Assembly (NCBI GenBank): GCA_965366835.1
Contig: CBDUGF010000112.1
Span: 1 to 13,028, forward strand
Source: JAKGBX01 sp965366835
GTDB lineage: Bacteria; Pseudomonadota; Alphaproteobacteria; Rhodobacterales; Rhodobacteraceae
Direction: 5' to 3'
DNA length: 13,028 nucleotides
The translations under genes and the position numbers were made by a program. How positions within the stretch are numbered: the first letter of the stretch is position 1; the number at the start of each line of letters is the position of its first letter. This document shows positions 7,112 through 13,028 of the stretch, one piece after another. The notes under the pieces are model-generated. The model was given only the letters and a program-made list of their open reading frames with translations. It was not told the origin of the DNA and searched no databases.

Positions 7112-7786
7112 TCAGCCCATCAGCGCGTCGAGCACCTGGCCTGCCAGTTTGCGATTGACCTCGCGGCCCTCGCTCAGGGCGGCTTCGTCGAGCGCGGCGA
7201 CGACCCGGCGCGCCATGTCGAAGCTGCGGTCGATCCGGCGCAGCAGGTAGGGGATGGTGTCGGGGGTGGGCGAGAGCTGACGGTCGGCGAAGAGCTTGGT
7301 CAGCACCGCCGCGAGCAGCGCGTCATCGGGGCTTTCGACCAGCACCGAGGCGGTGCCCTCCATCCGGCTTTTCAGATCGGGCAGGATCAGGCCCCAGCGC
7401 GAGGGCGGCAGATGCGCCGTCATCAGCATCGAATGGCCCTCGGCCAGGGCCAGGTTGTGCAGGTGAAACAGCGCCACTTCAGCTTGCGGGTTGCCGGCGA
7501 TGGTGGCCACGTCCTCGAGCGCGATATTGCCGCTGGCGAGCTCGGGAATATCGAGCCGGGGCAGCGCGGCGGCGGGCACGATCCGGGCCTCGGCGGCCTT
7601 GGCCCAGACATGCACCAGATGGGTCTTGCCGGCGCCCGACGGCCCGACCAGCGCCAGCTTGCGGCCGGGCCAGGCGGCCCAGTTCTCGACCATCGCCACC
7701 GCATTGGCATTGGCCGGCGAGACGAAGAAATCCTCGCGCCCGAGCGCCGTTCTGACCGGCAGATCGAAGGACAGCTGTCTGGACAT
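7112..7786 (-). CDS. hdaA: HdaA: DnaA-related regulator of replication initiation (RIDA)
   Basis: HdaA is a shortened DnaA relative. With the DNA-bound sliding clamp it stimulates hydrolysis of ATP on DnaA and so prevents re-initiation. The protein has 224 residues and lacks the DnaA DNA-binding domain. An N-terminal QLSFDL (residues 4-9) fits the clamp-binding peptide seen at the same place in Hda proteins. Walker A is GPSGAGKT (48-55). Walker B is the IALEDV stretch, with Glu-Asp rather than the usual Asp-Asp/Glu. LMTAHLPP is the sensor I region, LKSRMEG carries the Arg-finger position, and SFDMARRV is the sensor II helix. The ATG at 7786 shares its A with the TAA stop of the upstream AI-2E gene (TAATG), implying translational coupling; no strong separate ribosome binding site is visible. 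The perM-hdaA pairing is typical of Alphaproteobacteria. Confidence 0.92.
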   Translation of the reverse strand: MSRQLSFDLPVRTALGREDFFVSPANANAVAMVENWAAWPGRKLALVGPSGAGKTHLVHVWAKAAEARIVPAAALPRLDIPELASGNIALEDVATIAGNPQAEVALFHLHNLALAEGHSMLMTAHLPPSRWGLILPDLKSRMEGTASVLVESPDDALLAAVLTKLFADRQLSPTPDTIPYLLRRIDRSFDMARRVVAALDEAALSEGREVNRKLAGQVLDALMG

Positions 7787-8901
7787 TATTCGGCGGCGCT
7801 CTCGGCGTTCTGGGCGCTGTCGCTCTCCGGCGGCAGGGCGGCGGCATGGTCGGAGGTGCCGCGATAGAGCAGGCTGTGGCGGTATTGCGCCGACAGGAAC
7901 CGGGCGACAACGCCCAGGGCGGCGGCCACGGGCACCGCCACCAGCATGCCGACGAAGCCGAACAGCGAGCCGAATACCGAGAGCGCGAAGATCAGCCAGA
8001 CCGGGTGCAGCCCGACCGAGGAGCCGACCAGCTTGGGGGTGAGGAAATTGCCTTCGATCACCTGGCCGAGCACGAAGATCCCGGCGACCAGAGCGAGCGG
8101 GATCCATTGGCCCCAGAACTGGAACAGCGCCAGCCCGATGGCCAGCGCGCCGCCGATGATGGCGCCGACATAGGGAATGAAGGTGAGCGCGCCGGCGACG
8201 AAGCCGACGACGAGGCCGAATTGCAGCCCGACCAGCATCAGCGCCACTGCATAGTAGGTGCCGAGGATCAGGCAGACCGTGCCCATGCCGCGGATGAAGG
8301 CGGCGAGGGTGGCGTCGATCTCGCCGGCGAGGTGGCGGATCATCGGCGCGTGATCGCGCGGCAGAAGCTCGTCGATCCGCGCGATCATGCGGTCCCAGTC
8401 ATAGAGCAGGTAGACCGCCACCACCGGCACGATCACGAACAGGAGCACGATGTTGATGATCGAATAGGCCGAGCTGAGCACCGCTTCGAGCAGCTCGGCG
8501 CCGCGTTCCTGGACCTTTTCGCCGACGGTGAGCAGCGAGGTGCGCAGGGTGCTGTCGGCATCCATCAGGGAGGGGAAACGCTCGGTCAGGAAGGCTTGCA
8601 GATCCTTGGCCAGCTGGGGCGCGATGTTGAACAGCGCGATCGCCTGTTCGACCAGCGCCGGGATCACCATGAGCGCCATGACGACGAAGGCCAGCAGCGC
8701 CAGCAGCGTGATCAGCCCGGTGGCGACGCCGCGCGAGGCGCCCATCCGCTCGAACCGGTCGGCGACGGGATCGAGGAAATAGGCCACCGCGCCGCCGAGC
8801 ACGAAGGGCAGGATCACATCACCGAGAAACCACAGGATGACGCCCGCGAGGACCGCGGCGATGCCCCAGTATTTGAGCTGTTGCTGAACCGGCAATGCCA
8901 T
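7786..8901 (-). CDS. AI-2E family (PerM/UPF0118) inner-membrane transporter
   Basis: This is a polytopic inner-membrane protein of the AI-2E transporter superfamily (PF01594). Members have been linked to autoinducer-2 export or cation/proton exchange, and the substrate here cannot be inferred. The 371 residues hold hydrophobic segments at about 13-26, 28-43, 60-80, 147-167, 207-226, 228-245, 247-262, 267-283 and 301-330. The long soluble stretch 85-145 is characteristic, as are FIPYVGAIIGG (241-251) and the LTPKLVG loop (287-293). The C-terminal 25 residues are polar. ATG 8901 is preferred over the TTG immediately before it because AAGGAAG is well placed upstream. It is 49 bp downstream of the acyltransferase and overlaps hdaA by one base, so co-transcription is likely. 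Confidence 0.9.
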   Translation of the reverse strand: MALPVQQQLKYWGIAAVLAGVILWFLGDVILPFVLGGAVAYFLDPVADRFERMGASRGVATGLITLLALLAFVVMALMVIPALVEQAIALFNIAPQLAKDLQAFLTERFPSLMDADSTLRTSLLTVGEKVQERGAELLEAVLSSAYSIINIVLLFVIVPVVAVYLLYDWDRMIARIDELLPRDHAPMIRHLAGEIDATLAAFIRGMGTVCLILGTYYAVALMLVGLQFGLVVGFVAGALTFIPYVGAIIGGALAIGLALFQFWGQWIPLALVAGIFVLGQVIEGNFLTPKLVGSSVGLHPVWLIFALSVFGSLFGFVGMLVAVPVAAALGVVARFLSAQYRHSLLYRGTSDHAAALPPESDSAQNAESAAE

Positions 8902-8950
8902 CAATCTTCCTTTTCGTCAGGCTTTCACATTGACCATTCGCGCCCCGGTT

Positions 8951-11023
8951 TCAAGGGGTGGCCCGGGTTTGATGTCGGCCCGTGCGCACCGATCCGGCGA
9001 TCTCGGGGACAAAAAGCGCCAGGCCGGGCAGCGACGGGTGATTGCCGTCGGTATAGAGCAACTGGCCGTCGCGGATCAGGGCGCAGCTCTGCGCATCGCA
9101 GAAGATTTCCGCCGGGTCGATCAGGGTGATCGCGCCCGCGGGCGCGTCGGCCAGTGCGATCGCCTCGGTGAACACCGCCTTCATGTCGCGCCCGAGCACG
9201 TCATAGACCGCGCGCGGATATCCGGCGTCTCGCGGCGGCGGCGTACCCCACCAGGCGCGGGTGCCGAACAGCAGCGGGATGTCGATATCGGGCCGGGGCA
9301 CGGGCATCACCAGGGTGACGCGGCGCGCGCCTCGGGTGAGGCTGTGCAGCTGGCGGGCCAGATGATCGGTGATGGCGCTGCGGATCGCGGCGCCCGAGGG
9401 CGGGGGGCTGGCCTGTTGCGGTATGGCAAAGAACCCGTCTTCGCGGCTGTGGCCGGTCATGTCGGGGCCGCTGATGTCGAAGAGATAGTTCTTCCAGGTG
9501 GCGAAGAGCACGACATGGCTGATCTCGGGGTGGGCCGCGAGGTGCTGCATCACCTTGTCGTTGAAGGCGGGGCATTGGCTGGCGCGGGTCTGGCCGGGGA
9601 TGATCAGGCCTGGAACCGGCAGGCAGCTCGACAGGGTGAATTGGCGGGTGCGCAGGCCATCGCGGGCCAGCTCGGCGGCCAGCGGACCGGCCAGGCGAGC
9701 GCCGTGGCTATCACCCCAGAGCGCGATTTCGGGGCGCGCCGTGGCGGCGTCTTCAGGCGCAGCGATCACGCCACCATTGCCCAGGACGCAGGCGCTTTCG
9801 GCCTTGAAGTCAGGTACTTGCGGGCGGGAATACATGCATCGCTTGTAGTCGCGGCTGGCCGACAGGCGCATGTCGAGCAGCGCCATCACTTCGGGCGGCA
9901 TGCGGGACGGATAGCCGCGGCTGATATGGCCGCCAAGGGCGATCACCACCACCAGCGCGGCGGCGCCGGTGAGCGCAAGGCGGCGCGGGCGCGGCACCGG
10001 GCCGGGGCGGCGGAAGGGCTGTTCGACGAAGCGCCAGCTCAGCGCCGAGACTGCGATCACGCCGGTCAGGACCAGCGCGATGCCGGCGAGGGTTTCGGGC
10101 CACAAAAGCGCCGATTTCAGCAGGCTGAACGCGGGTTGGTGCCAGAGATAGAAGGAATAGGAGATCAGGCCGAGAAAGCGCATCGGCGCCACGGTGAGCG
10201 GGGTTTGCAGCCATTTCGGGGCGTGCGGGGCAGCGAGGATCAGGGCGCTGCCGAGCACGGCGGGCAGGGTCCAGAACCCGGGCCAGGGCGCCTTGGGCGG
10301 CACGCTCCAGAGACCGATCAGCACCAGTATTAGGCCGAGCACGTAGGCCGGGGCGTGCAGGGCGATCGGCAGGGGGCGGCGGCGTTCGGCGACGGCGATG
10401 GCGACGCCGATCAGAAGCTCCCAGGCGCGGGTGTGCAGCAGGTAGAAGGCCTGCATCCGGTATTCCGCGCTGGTGGCGACGGCGACGAGAAAGCTCGCCG
10501 CGATCAGGGCGATGAGCGCGGGCGTGATCAGGCGCGCGCCGCTGCCCCAGCGCCAGAGCAGCACCAGCATCAGCGGCACGATCAGGTAGAATTGCTCCTC
10601 GACGCCGAGGCTCCAGGTATGGACCAGAGGATCCTCGGCGGCTTCGGGGCGGAAATAGTCGATCGTGAAGAGAAACCAGATGTTGGAGAGCGATAATAGC
10701 GCGCTGAACGCCGCGCCGCCGGTATAGCGATAGACATGCGGCATCAGGGTGAACCAGCCGAGCAGCATCACGGCGAGGACCATCACCACCAGCGCGGGCA
10801 GGATCCGGCGCACCCGGCGCAGATAGAAGCGGCGGAACGAGAAATCGCCGCGCGCCAGCCCGTCGAGGATGTTGCCGCCGATCAGGTAGCCCGAGATCAC
10901 GAAGAACACATCGACCCCGGCATAGCCGCCCGACATGGATTTCAGCCCGGCGTGATAGAGCACGACGCCGAGGATGGCGATGGCGCGCAGCCCGTCGATA
11001 TCGGTGCGGTAGGCGCGTGCCAT
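8951..11023 (-). CDS. Membrane O-acyltransferase, AT3 domain fused to SGNH domain (OafA/OatA type)
   Basis: This protein probably carries acyl (often acetyl) groups across the inner membrane and attaches them to a surface or periplasmic glycan such as O-antigen, exopolysaccharide or peptidoglycan. Its 690 residues begin with the acyltransferase-3 signature YRTDIDGLRAIAI (5-17) and the catalytic-type YHAG (H24), followed by DVFFVISGYLIGG and RRFYLRRVRRILPAL. About ten membrane segments run to residue 370. The C-terminal periplasmic SGNH domain has the GDSHG block with S439, SSCLPVPG, and the D659-x-x-H662 pair in TDGNHPSLPG, so Ser, Asp and His of the triad are all present. ATG 11023 is chosen because GGAG lies 8 nt upstream and the AT3 signature starts directly after it; the frame could extend to 11053. 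It appears to be the first gene of a run with the AI-2E gene and hdaA. The glycan target is unknown, and no polysaccharide cluster is in the window. Confidence 0.92.
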   Translation of the reverse strand: MARAYRTDIDGLRAIAILGVVLYHAGLKSMSGGYAGVDVFFVISGYLIGGNILDGLARGDFSFRRFYLRRVRRILPALVVMVLAVMLLGWFTLMPHVYRYTGGAAFSALLSLSNIWFLFTIDYFRPEAAEDPLVHTWSLGVEEQFYLIVPLMLVLLWRWGSGARLITPALIALIAASFLVAVATSAEYRMQAFYLLHTRAWELLIGVAIAVAERRRPLPIALHAPAYVLGLILVLIGLWSVPPKAPWPGFWTLPAVLGSALILAAPHAPKWLQTPLTVAPMRFLGLISYSFYLWHQPAFSLLKSALLWPETLAGIALVLTGVIAVSALSWRFVEQPFRRPGPVPRPRRLALTGAAALVVVIALGGHISRGYPSRMPPEVMALLDMRLSASRDYKRCMYSRPQVPDFKAESACVLGNGGVIAAPEDAATARPEIALWGDSHGARLAGPLAAELARDGLRTRQFTLSSCLPVPGLIIPGQTRASQCPAFNDKVMQHLAAHPEISHVVLFATWKNYLFDISGPDMTGHSREDGFFAIPQQASPPPSGAAIRSAITDHLARQLHSLTRGARRVTLVMPVPRPDIDIPLLFGTRAWWGTPPPRDAGYPRAVYDVLGRDMKAVFTEAIALADAPAGAITLIDPAEIFCDAQSCALIRDGQLLYTDGNHPSLPGLALFVPEIAGSVRTGRHQTRATP

Positions 11024-11121
11024 GGGACAGGCTCCGGTTGCGGGGCGGGCCATGGCCCGAGGGGTGGGGCGAACTTATCTGGCAGGCCGGGCGATGCAAG
11101 CGCGAAGGCGCGCGCTGTCGC

Positions 11122-11150
11122 TTGCCTCACTGGGGCAATTGGGCTAGCTC
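11122..11150 (+). promoter_or_regulatory. Candidate proS promoter
   Basis: TTGCCT (11122-11127) and TAGCTC (11145-11150) are separated by 17 bp and lie about 30 bp before the proS start, so the geometry suits a housekeeping sigma factor. The -10 match is poor. The -35-like element overlaps the right arm of a 7-bp inverted repeat (11096-11102 and 11119-11125). Confidence 0.3.
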
Positions 11151-11181
11151 AGGCGGCACGTCATCAACAGGAAGCCAAGCC

Positions 11182-12534
11182 ATGCGCCTTTCACGCTATT
11201 TTCTGCCCGTATTGAAGGAAAACCCCGCCGAGGCGCAGATCGTGAGCCATCGGCTGATGCTGCGGGCCGGCATGATCAAGCAGGCCAGCGCGGGGATCTA
11301 TTCGTGGCTGCCGCTGGGCTTCAAGGTGCTCAGGAAAATCGAGAATATCGTGCATGAGGAGCAGATGCGGGCTGGCCATATCCCGATGCTGATGCCGACG
11401 CTGCAAAGCGCCGATCTGTGGCGCGAAAGCGGGCGCTATGACGATTACGGCGAGGAGATGCTCAGGATCAAGGACCGGCACGGGCGCGACATGCTCTATG
11501 GGCCGACCAACGAGGAGTTGATCACCGATATCTTCCGCGCCCATGTCGGCTCCTACAAGGACCTGCCGATGACGCTCTATCACGTCCAGTGGAAATTCCG
11601 CGACGAGATCCGGCCGCGTTTCGGGGTGATGCGGGGGCGCGAATTCCTGATGAAGGACGGCTACAATTTCGATCTATCGAAAGAAGACGCGCTGCATGCC
11701 TATAACCGCCATCTGGTGAGCTATCTCAGAACCTATGAGCGGATGGGGCTTCAGGCGATTCCGATGCGGGCGGATTCCGGGCCGATCGGCGGCGATTACA
11801 CCCATGAATTCCTGGTGCTGGCCGAGACCGGCGAATCCGAGGTGTTCTATGACAGCGCGATCACCGATCTGAAATTCGGCGACCGCGAGATCGACTATGA
11901 CAGTGTCGAGGCCTGCCAGGCGGTGCTGGAGGAGTTCACATCGCGCTATGCCCGCACCGACGAGACCCATGACGAGGCGAAATTCAGCGAAGTGCCCGAA
12001 GCGCGCCGCCGCACCGCGCGCGGCATCGAGGTCGGCCAGATCTTCTATTTCGGCACCGAGTATTCCGAGGCGATGGGCGCCACGGTGCAAGGCTCCGACG
12101 GCAAGCCGGTGACGGTGCATATGGGCTCGCACGGGATCGGCGTGTCGCGTCTGCTGGGCGCGATCATCGAGGCCAGCCATGACGACAACGGCATCATCTG
12201 GCCCGAGGGTGTGACGCCGTTCCATGTCGGGATCGTGAACGTGAAACAGGGCGACGACGAGGCCGATGCGGCGTGCGACAAGCTCTATGGCGCGCTGGAG
12301 GCGGCGGGGCTGGAGCCCTTGTATGACGATCGCAGCGAACGCGCCGGGGGCAAGTTTGCCACGATGGACCTGATTGGTCTGCCCTGGCGGATCACCGTCG
12401 GGCCGCGCGGGCTGAAGAACGGCGTGGTCGAGCTGACTTCGCGGCGCACGGGCGAGAGCGAGGAGATGGCGCCCGATGAGGCGGTCAAGCGGCTGGCAGC
12501 GATTTACCAAGGCCATATGGTGCGCGGGATCTGA
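11182..12534 (+). CDS. proS: Prolyl-tRNA synthetase, compact alphaproteobacterial form
   Basis: This enzyme charges tRNA-Pro with proline in the cytoplasm. It is a class II synthetase of 450 residues. A motif 1 region around 45-75, the proline-pocket TNE loop (109-111), motif 2 starting FRDE (139-142) and motif 3 MGSHGIGVSR (314-323) are all present. The anticodon-binding domain occupies about 350-440. Typical bacterial ProRS is near 570 residues and carries a 180-residue INS editing domain between motifs 2 and 3. Here only a short charged segment (about 245-285) lies there, as in Caulobacter and Rhodopseudomonas enzymes, whose mischarged Ala-tRNA-Pro is cleared by a separate ProXp-ala. No such gene is in this window. 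ATG 11182 is preceded by AGGAAG and fits the family start MRLSRYFLPVLKE. The gene is transcribed divergently from the acyltransferase. Confidence 0.97.
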   Translation: MRLSRYFLPVLKENPAEAQIVSHRLMLRAGMIKQASAGIYSWLPLGFKVLRKIENIVHEEQMRAGHIPMLMPTLQSADLWRESGRYDDYGEEMLRIKDRHGRDMLYGPTNEELITDIFRAHVGSYKDLPMTLYHVQWKFRDEIRPRFGVMRGREFLMKDGYNFDLSKEDALHAYNRHLVSYLRTYERMGLQAIPMRADSGPIGGDYTHEFLVLAETGESEVFYDSAITDLKFGDREIDYDSVEACQAVLEEFTSRYARTDETHDEAKFSEVPEARRRTARGIEVGQIFYFGTEYSEAMGATVQGSDGKPVTVHMGSHGIGVSRLLGAIIEASHDDNGIIWPEGVTPFHVGIVNVKQGDDEADAACDKLYGALEAAGLEPLYDDRSERAGGKFATMDLIGLPWRITVGPRGLKNGVVELTSRRTGESEEMAPDEAVKRLAAIYQGHMVRGI

Positions 12535-12580
12535 GGGGGGCTTGGGCGTAAAGCCCGGCACGGAATCATGGGCGGAACCC

Positions 12581-12717
12581 GCCGTGCAGCGCCCTCCCTC
12601 CCACCGGGAGGGCGCTTTGGTGAGCGTGCGCACCGCACTGAATTCGTTCGGTGATTCAGGGAAAAGCGCCCAACACAGCCGTTTCCGGCGCCCACCCGAG
12701 GGAGGGCGCTGCACGGC
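12581..12717. repeat. 137-bp element bounded by a perfect 20-bp inverted repeat
   Basis: gccgtgcagcgccctccctc (12581-12600) is the exact reverse complement of 12698-12717. Inside, gggcgcttt (12610-12618) pairs with aaagcgccc (12663-12671), and that stem encloses two small hairpins: ggtg/cacc and ctgaat/attcag. The left arm can alternatively fold with 12606-12616. This is the architecture of a REP/BIME-like pair or a small non-autonomous element. It contains no coding sequence. I see no clear flanking target-site duplication. Confidence 0.75.
12588..12616 (+). terminator. Probable proS terminator within the inverted-repeat element
   Basis: agcgccctccc (12588-12598) and gggagggcgct (12606-12616) form a perfect 11-bp GC-rich stem with a 7-nt loop. 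It ends in ttt (12616-12618) and begins 54 bp after the proS stop. The T-tract is short, but stem strength and position suit intrinsic termination. The left arm is shared with the larger inverted repeat, so the two structures are mutually exclusive. Confidence 0.5.
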
Positions 12718-12963
12718 TTGATTTGCCGGGGAGCGTAACAGTGACCCCCGGCGCCTTCGGCTTGACTCCGGGCGGGTCGGCGCAGCGATTGATAGCGGCA
12801 AAAGCCTCGCCGCGCAGCCCCTTGAACGGTCAAATTCGGGGTTTGGGCGACGCTTGTGGATGAGCAGGAAGGCGGCACCGATATCGGGTCGGTCCTAAAG
12901 CCCTTTGGCGCCACCCTGTTGATCTGATAGTCTTCCGGCAACAAGAACACGGAGGCAGGGCAG

Positions 12964-13028
12964 ATGCTTCTCAGGGCGATGATAGTGACCGGCGGGATCG
13001 CCGGGGCGGCGGGCATTTCGCAGCTGCC
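12964..13028 (+). CDS. Start of a small hydrophobic-N-terminus protein, DUF2937-like (partial)
   Basis: Only 21 codons fit before the window ends: MLLRAMIVTGGIAGAAGISQL, with the last two bases (cc) suggesting Pro next. ATG 12964 follows GGAGG (12951-12955) at 8 nt, a strong ribosome binding site. The short basic start followed by a Gly/Ala-rich hydrophobic stretch resembles a signal anchor. It matches my recollection of the opening of DUF2937 family proteins (GGxAGAAGxSQxPEF). The function of that family is unknown. The assignment rests on very few residues. Confidence 0.5.
   Translation, partial: MLLRAMIVTGGIAGAAGISQL

Larger units (their letters stand above)
12535..12963. other. Structured non-coding region between proS and the next gene
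   Basis: No credible gene lies in these 429 bp; the reading frames on both strands have irregular composition and no ribosome binding sites. The first part holds an inverted-repeat element (12581-12717). The rest contains further self-complementary stretches: gccgggg at 12725-12731 pairs with ccccggc at 12746-12752; cccc-ttga (12818-12825) pairs with tcaa (12830-12833) and gggg (12838-12841); and accga pairs with tcggt around 12877-12893. No clear promoter is visible for the gene at 12964, though gatagt around 12927 could be a -10. It could hold a small RNA or simply dispersed palindromic repeats. Confidence 0.6.

Noticed and set aside
7846..9129. 427-codon plus-strand open frame opposite the AI-2E gene, rich in His, Asp, Glu and Gln
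   Set aside because: The hydrophilic composition is what results from reading the complement of membrane-protein codons. It has no ribosome binding site and lies wholly over a recognised gene.
8930..10333. 467-codon plus-strand open frame opposite the acyltransferase
   Set aside because: It mirrors the AT3-SGNH gene and shows no domain signature or plausible start region.
11674..12801. 375-codon minus-strand open frame over proS and its downstream region
   Set aside because: It is antisense to proS, with no motif and no ribosome binding site. It crosses the inverted-repeat element.
12504..13016. 170-codon minus-strand open frame across the proS downstream spacer
   Set aside because: Its composition is irregular, it overlaps the proS stop and the start of the next plus-strand gene, and it runs through the hairpins. 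Non-coding is the better explanation.
1..13028. Defence system, prophage, toxin-antitoxin or insertion sequence
   Set aside because: Every sizeable coding region fits a housekeeping, envelope or RTX-Hint family, and no transposase, integrase, nuclease or antitoxin motif was seen.

Overview
The window is high-GC (roughly two-thirds G+C by eye) and densely coding. Its gene content looks like an alphaproteobacterium of the Rhodobacterales (Roseobacter/Rhodobacter/Paracoccus type). The evidence is a compact prolyl-tRNA synthetase without the large editing insert, an HdaA-type DnaA regulator directly behind an AI-2E/PerM membrane protein, an RTX protein with a Hint_2 domain, and a DEAD-box helicase with a DbpA-like RNA-binding domain and a long basic tail. 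This placement comes from recognising families by reading; no search was run.

Layout. (1) 99-2192, plus strand: DEAD-box RNA helicase with a GTG start. (2) 2218-4776, minus strand, convergent with the helicase across a 25-bp gap that holds a hairpin: polyphosphate kinase ppk1, probably with a 128-residue disordered N-terminal extension. (3) 4777-5138: about 360 bp without a recognisable gene. (4) 5139-6965, plus strand: an RTX-repeat plus Hint protein that starts at TTG behind a perfect Shine-Dalgarno sequence. (5) 7112-11023, minus strand, transcribed in the order acyltransferase (AT3-SGNH), AI-2E family transporter, hdaA. The last two overlap as TAATG. (6) 11182-12534, plus strand, divergent from the acyltransferase: proS. 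(7) 12535-12963: 429 bp of non-coding, strongly structured DNA, including a 137-bp element bounded by a perfect 20-bp inverted repeat. (8) 12964 to the window end: the first 21 codons of a small hydrophobic protein that resembles the DUF2937 family.

Functionally this is mostly housekeeping: RNA remodelling, polyphosphate metabolism, control of replication initiation through DnaA-ATP hydrolysis, surface or envelope O-acylation, and tRNA-Pro charging. The accessory part is the RTX-Hint gene. It lies on the opposite strand between hdaA and ppk1, which I remember as neighbours in many Rhodobacterales, and it is bracketed by two imperfect copies of a 22-bp sequence. That suggests a module inserted into an otherwise conserved cluster.

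I see no CRISPR array, tRNA, rRNA, insertion sequence, phage gene or defence system. The points most worth a second look are the RTX-Hint protein (charge-split halves, probable self-cleavage without splicing), its flanking repeats, the ppk1 N-terminal extension, and the inverted-repeat element behind proS.
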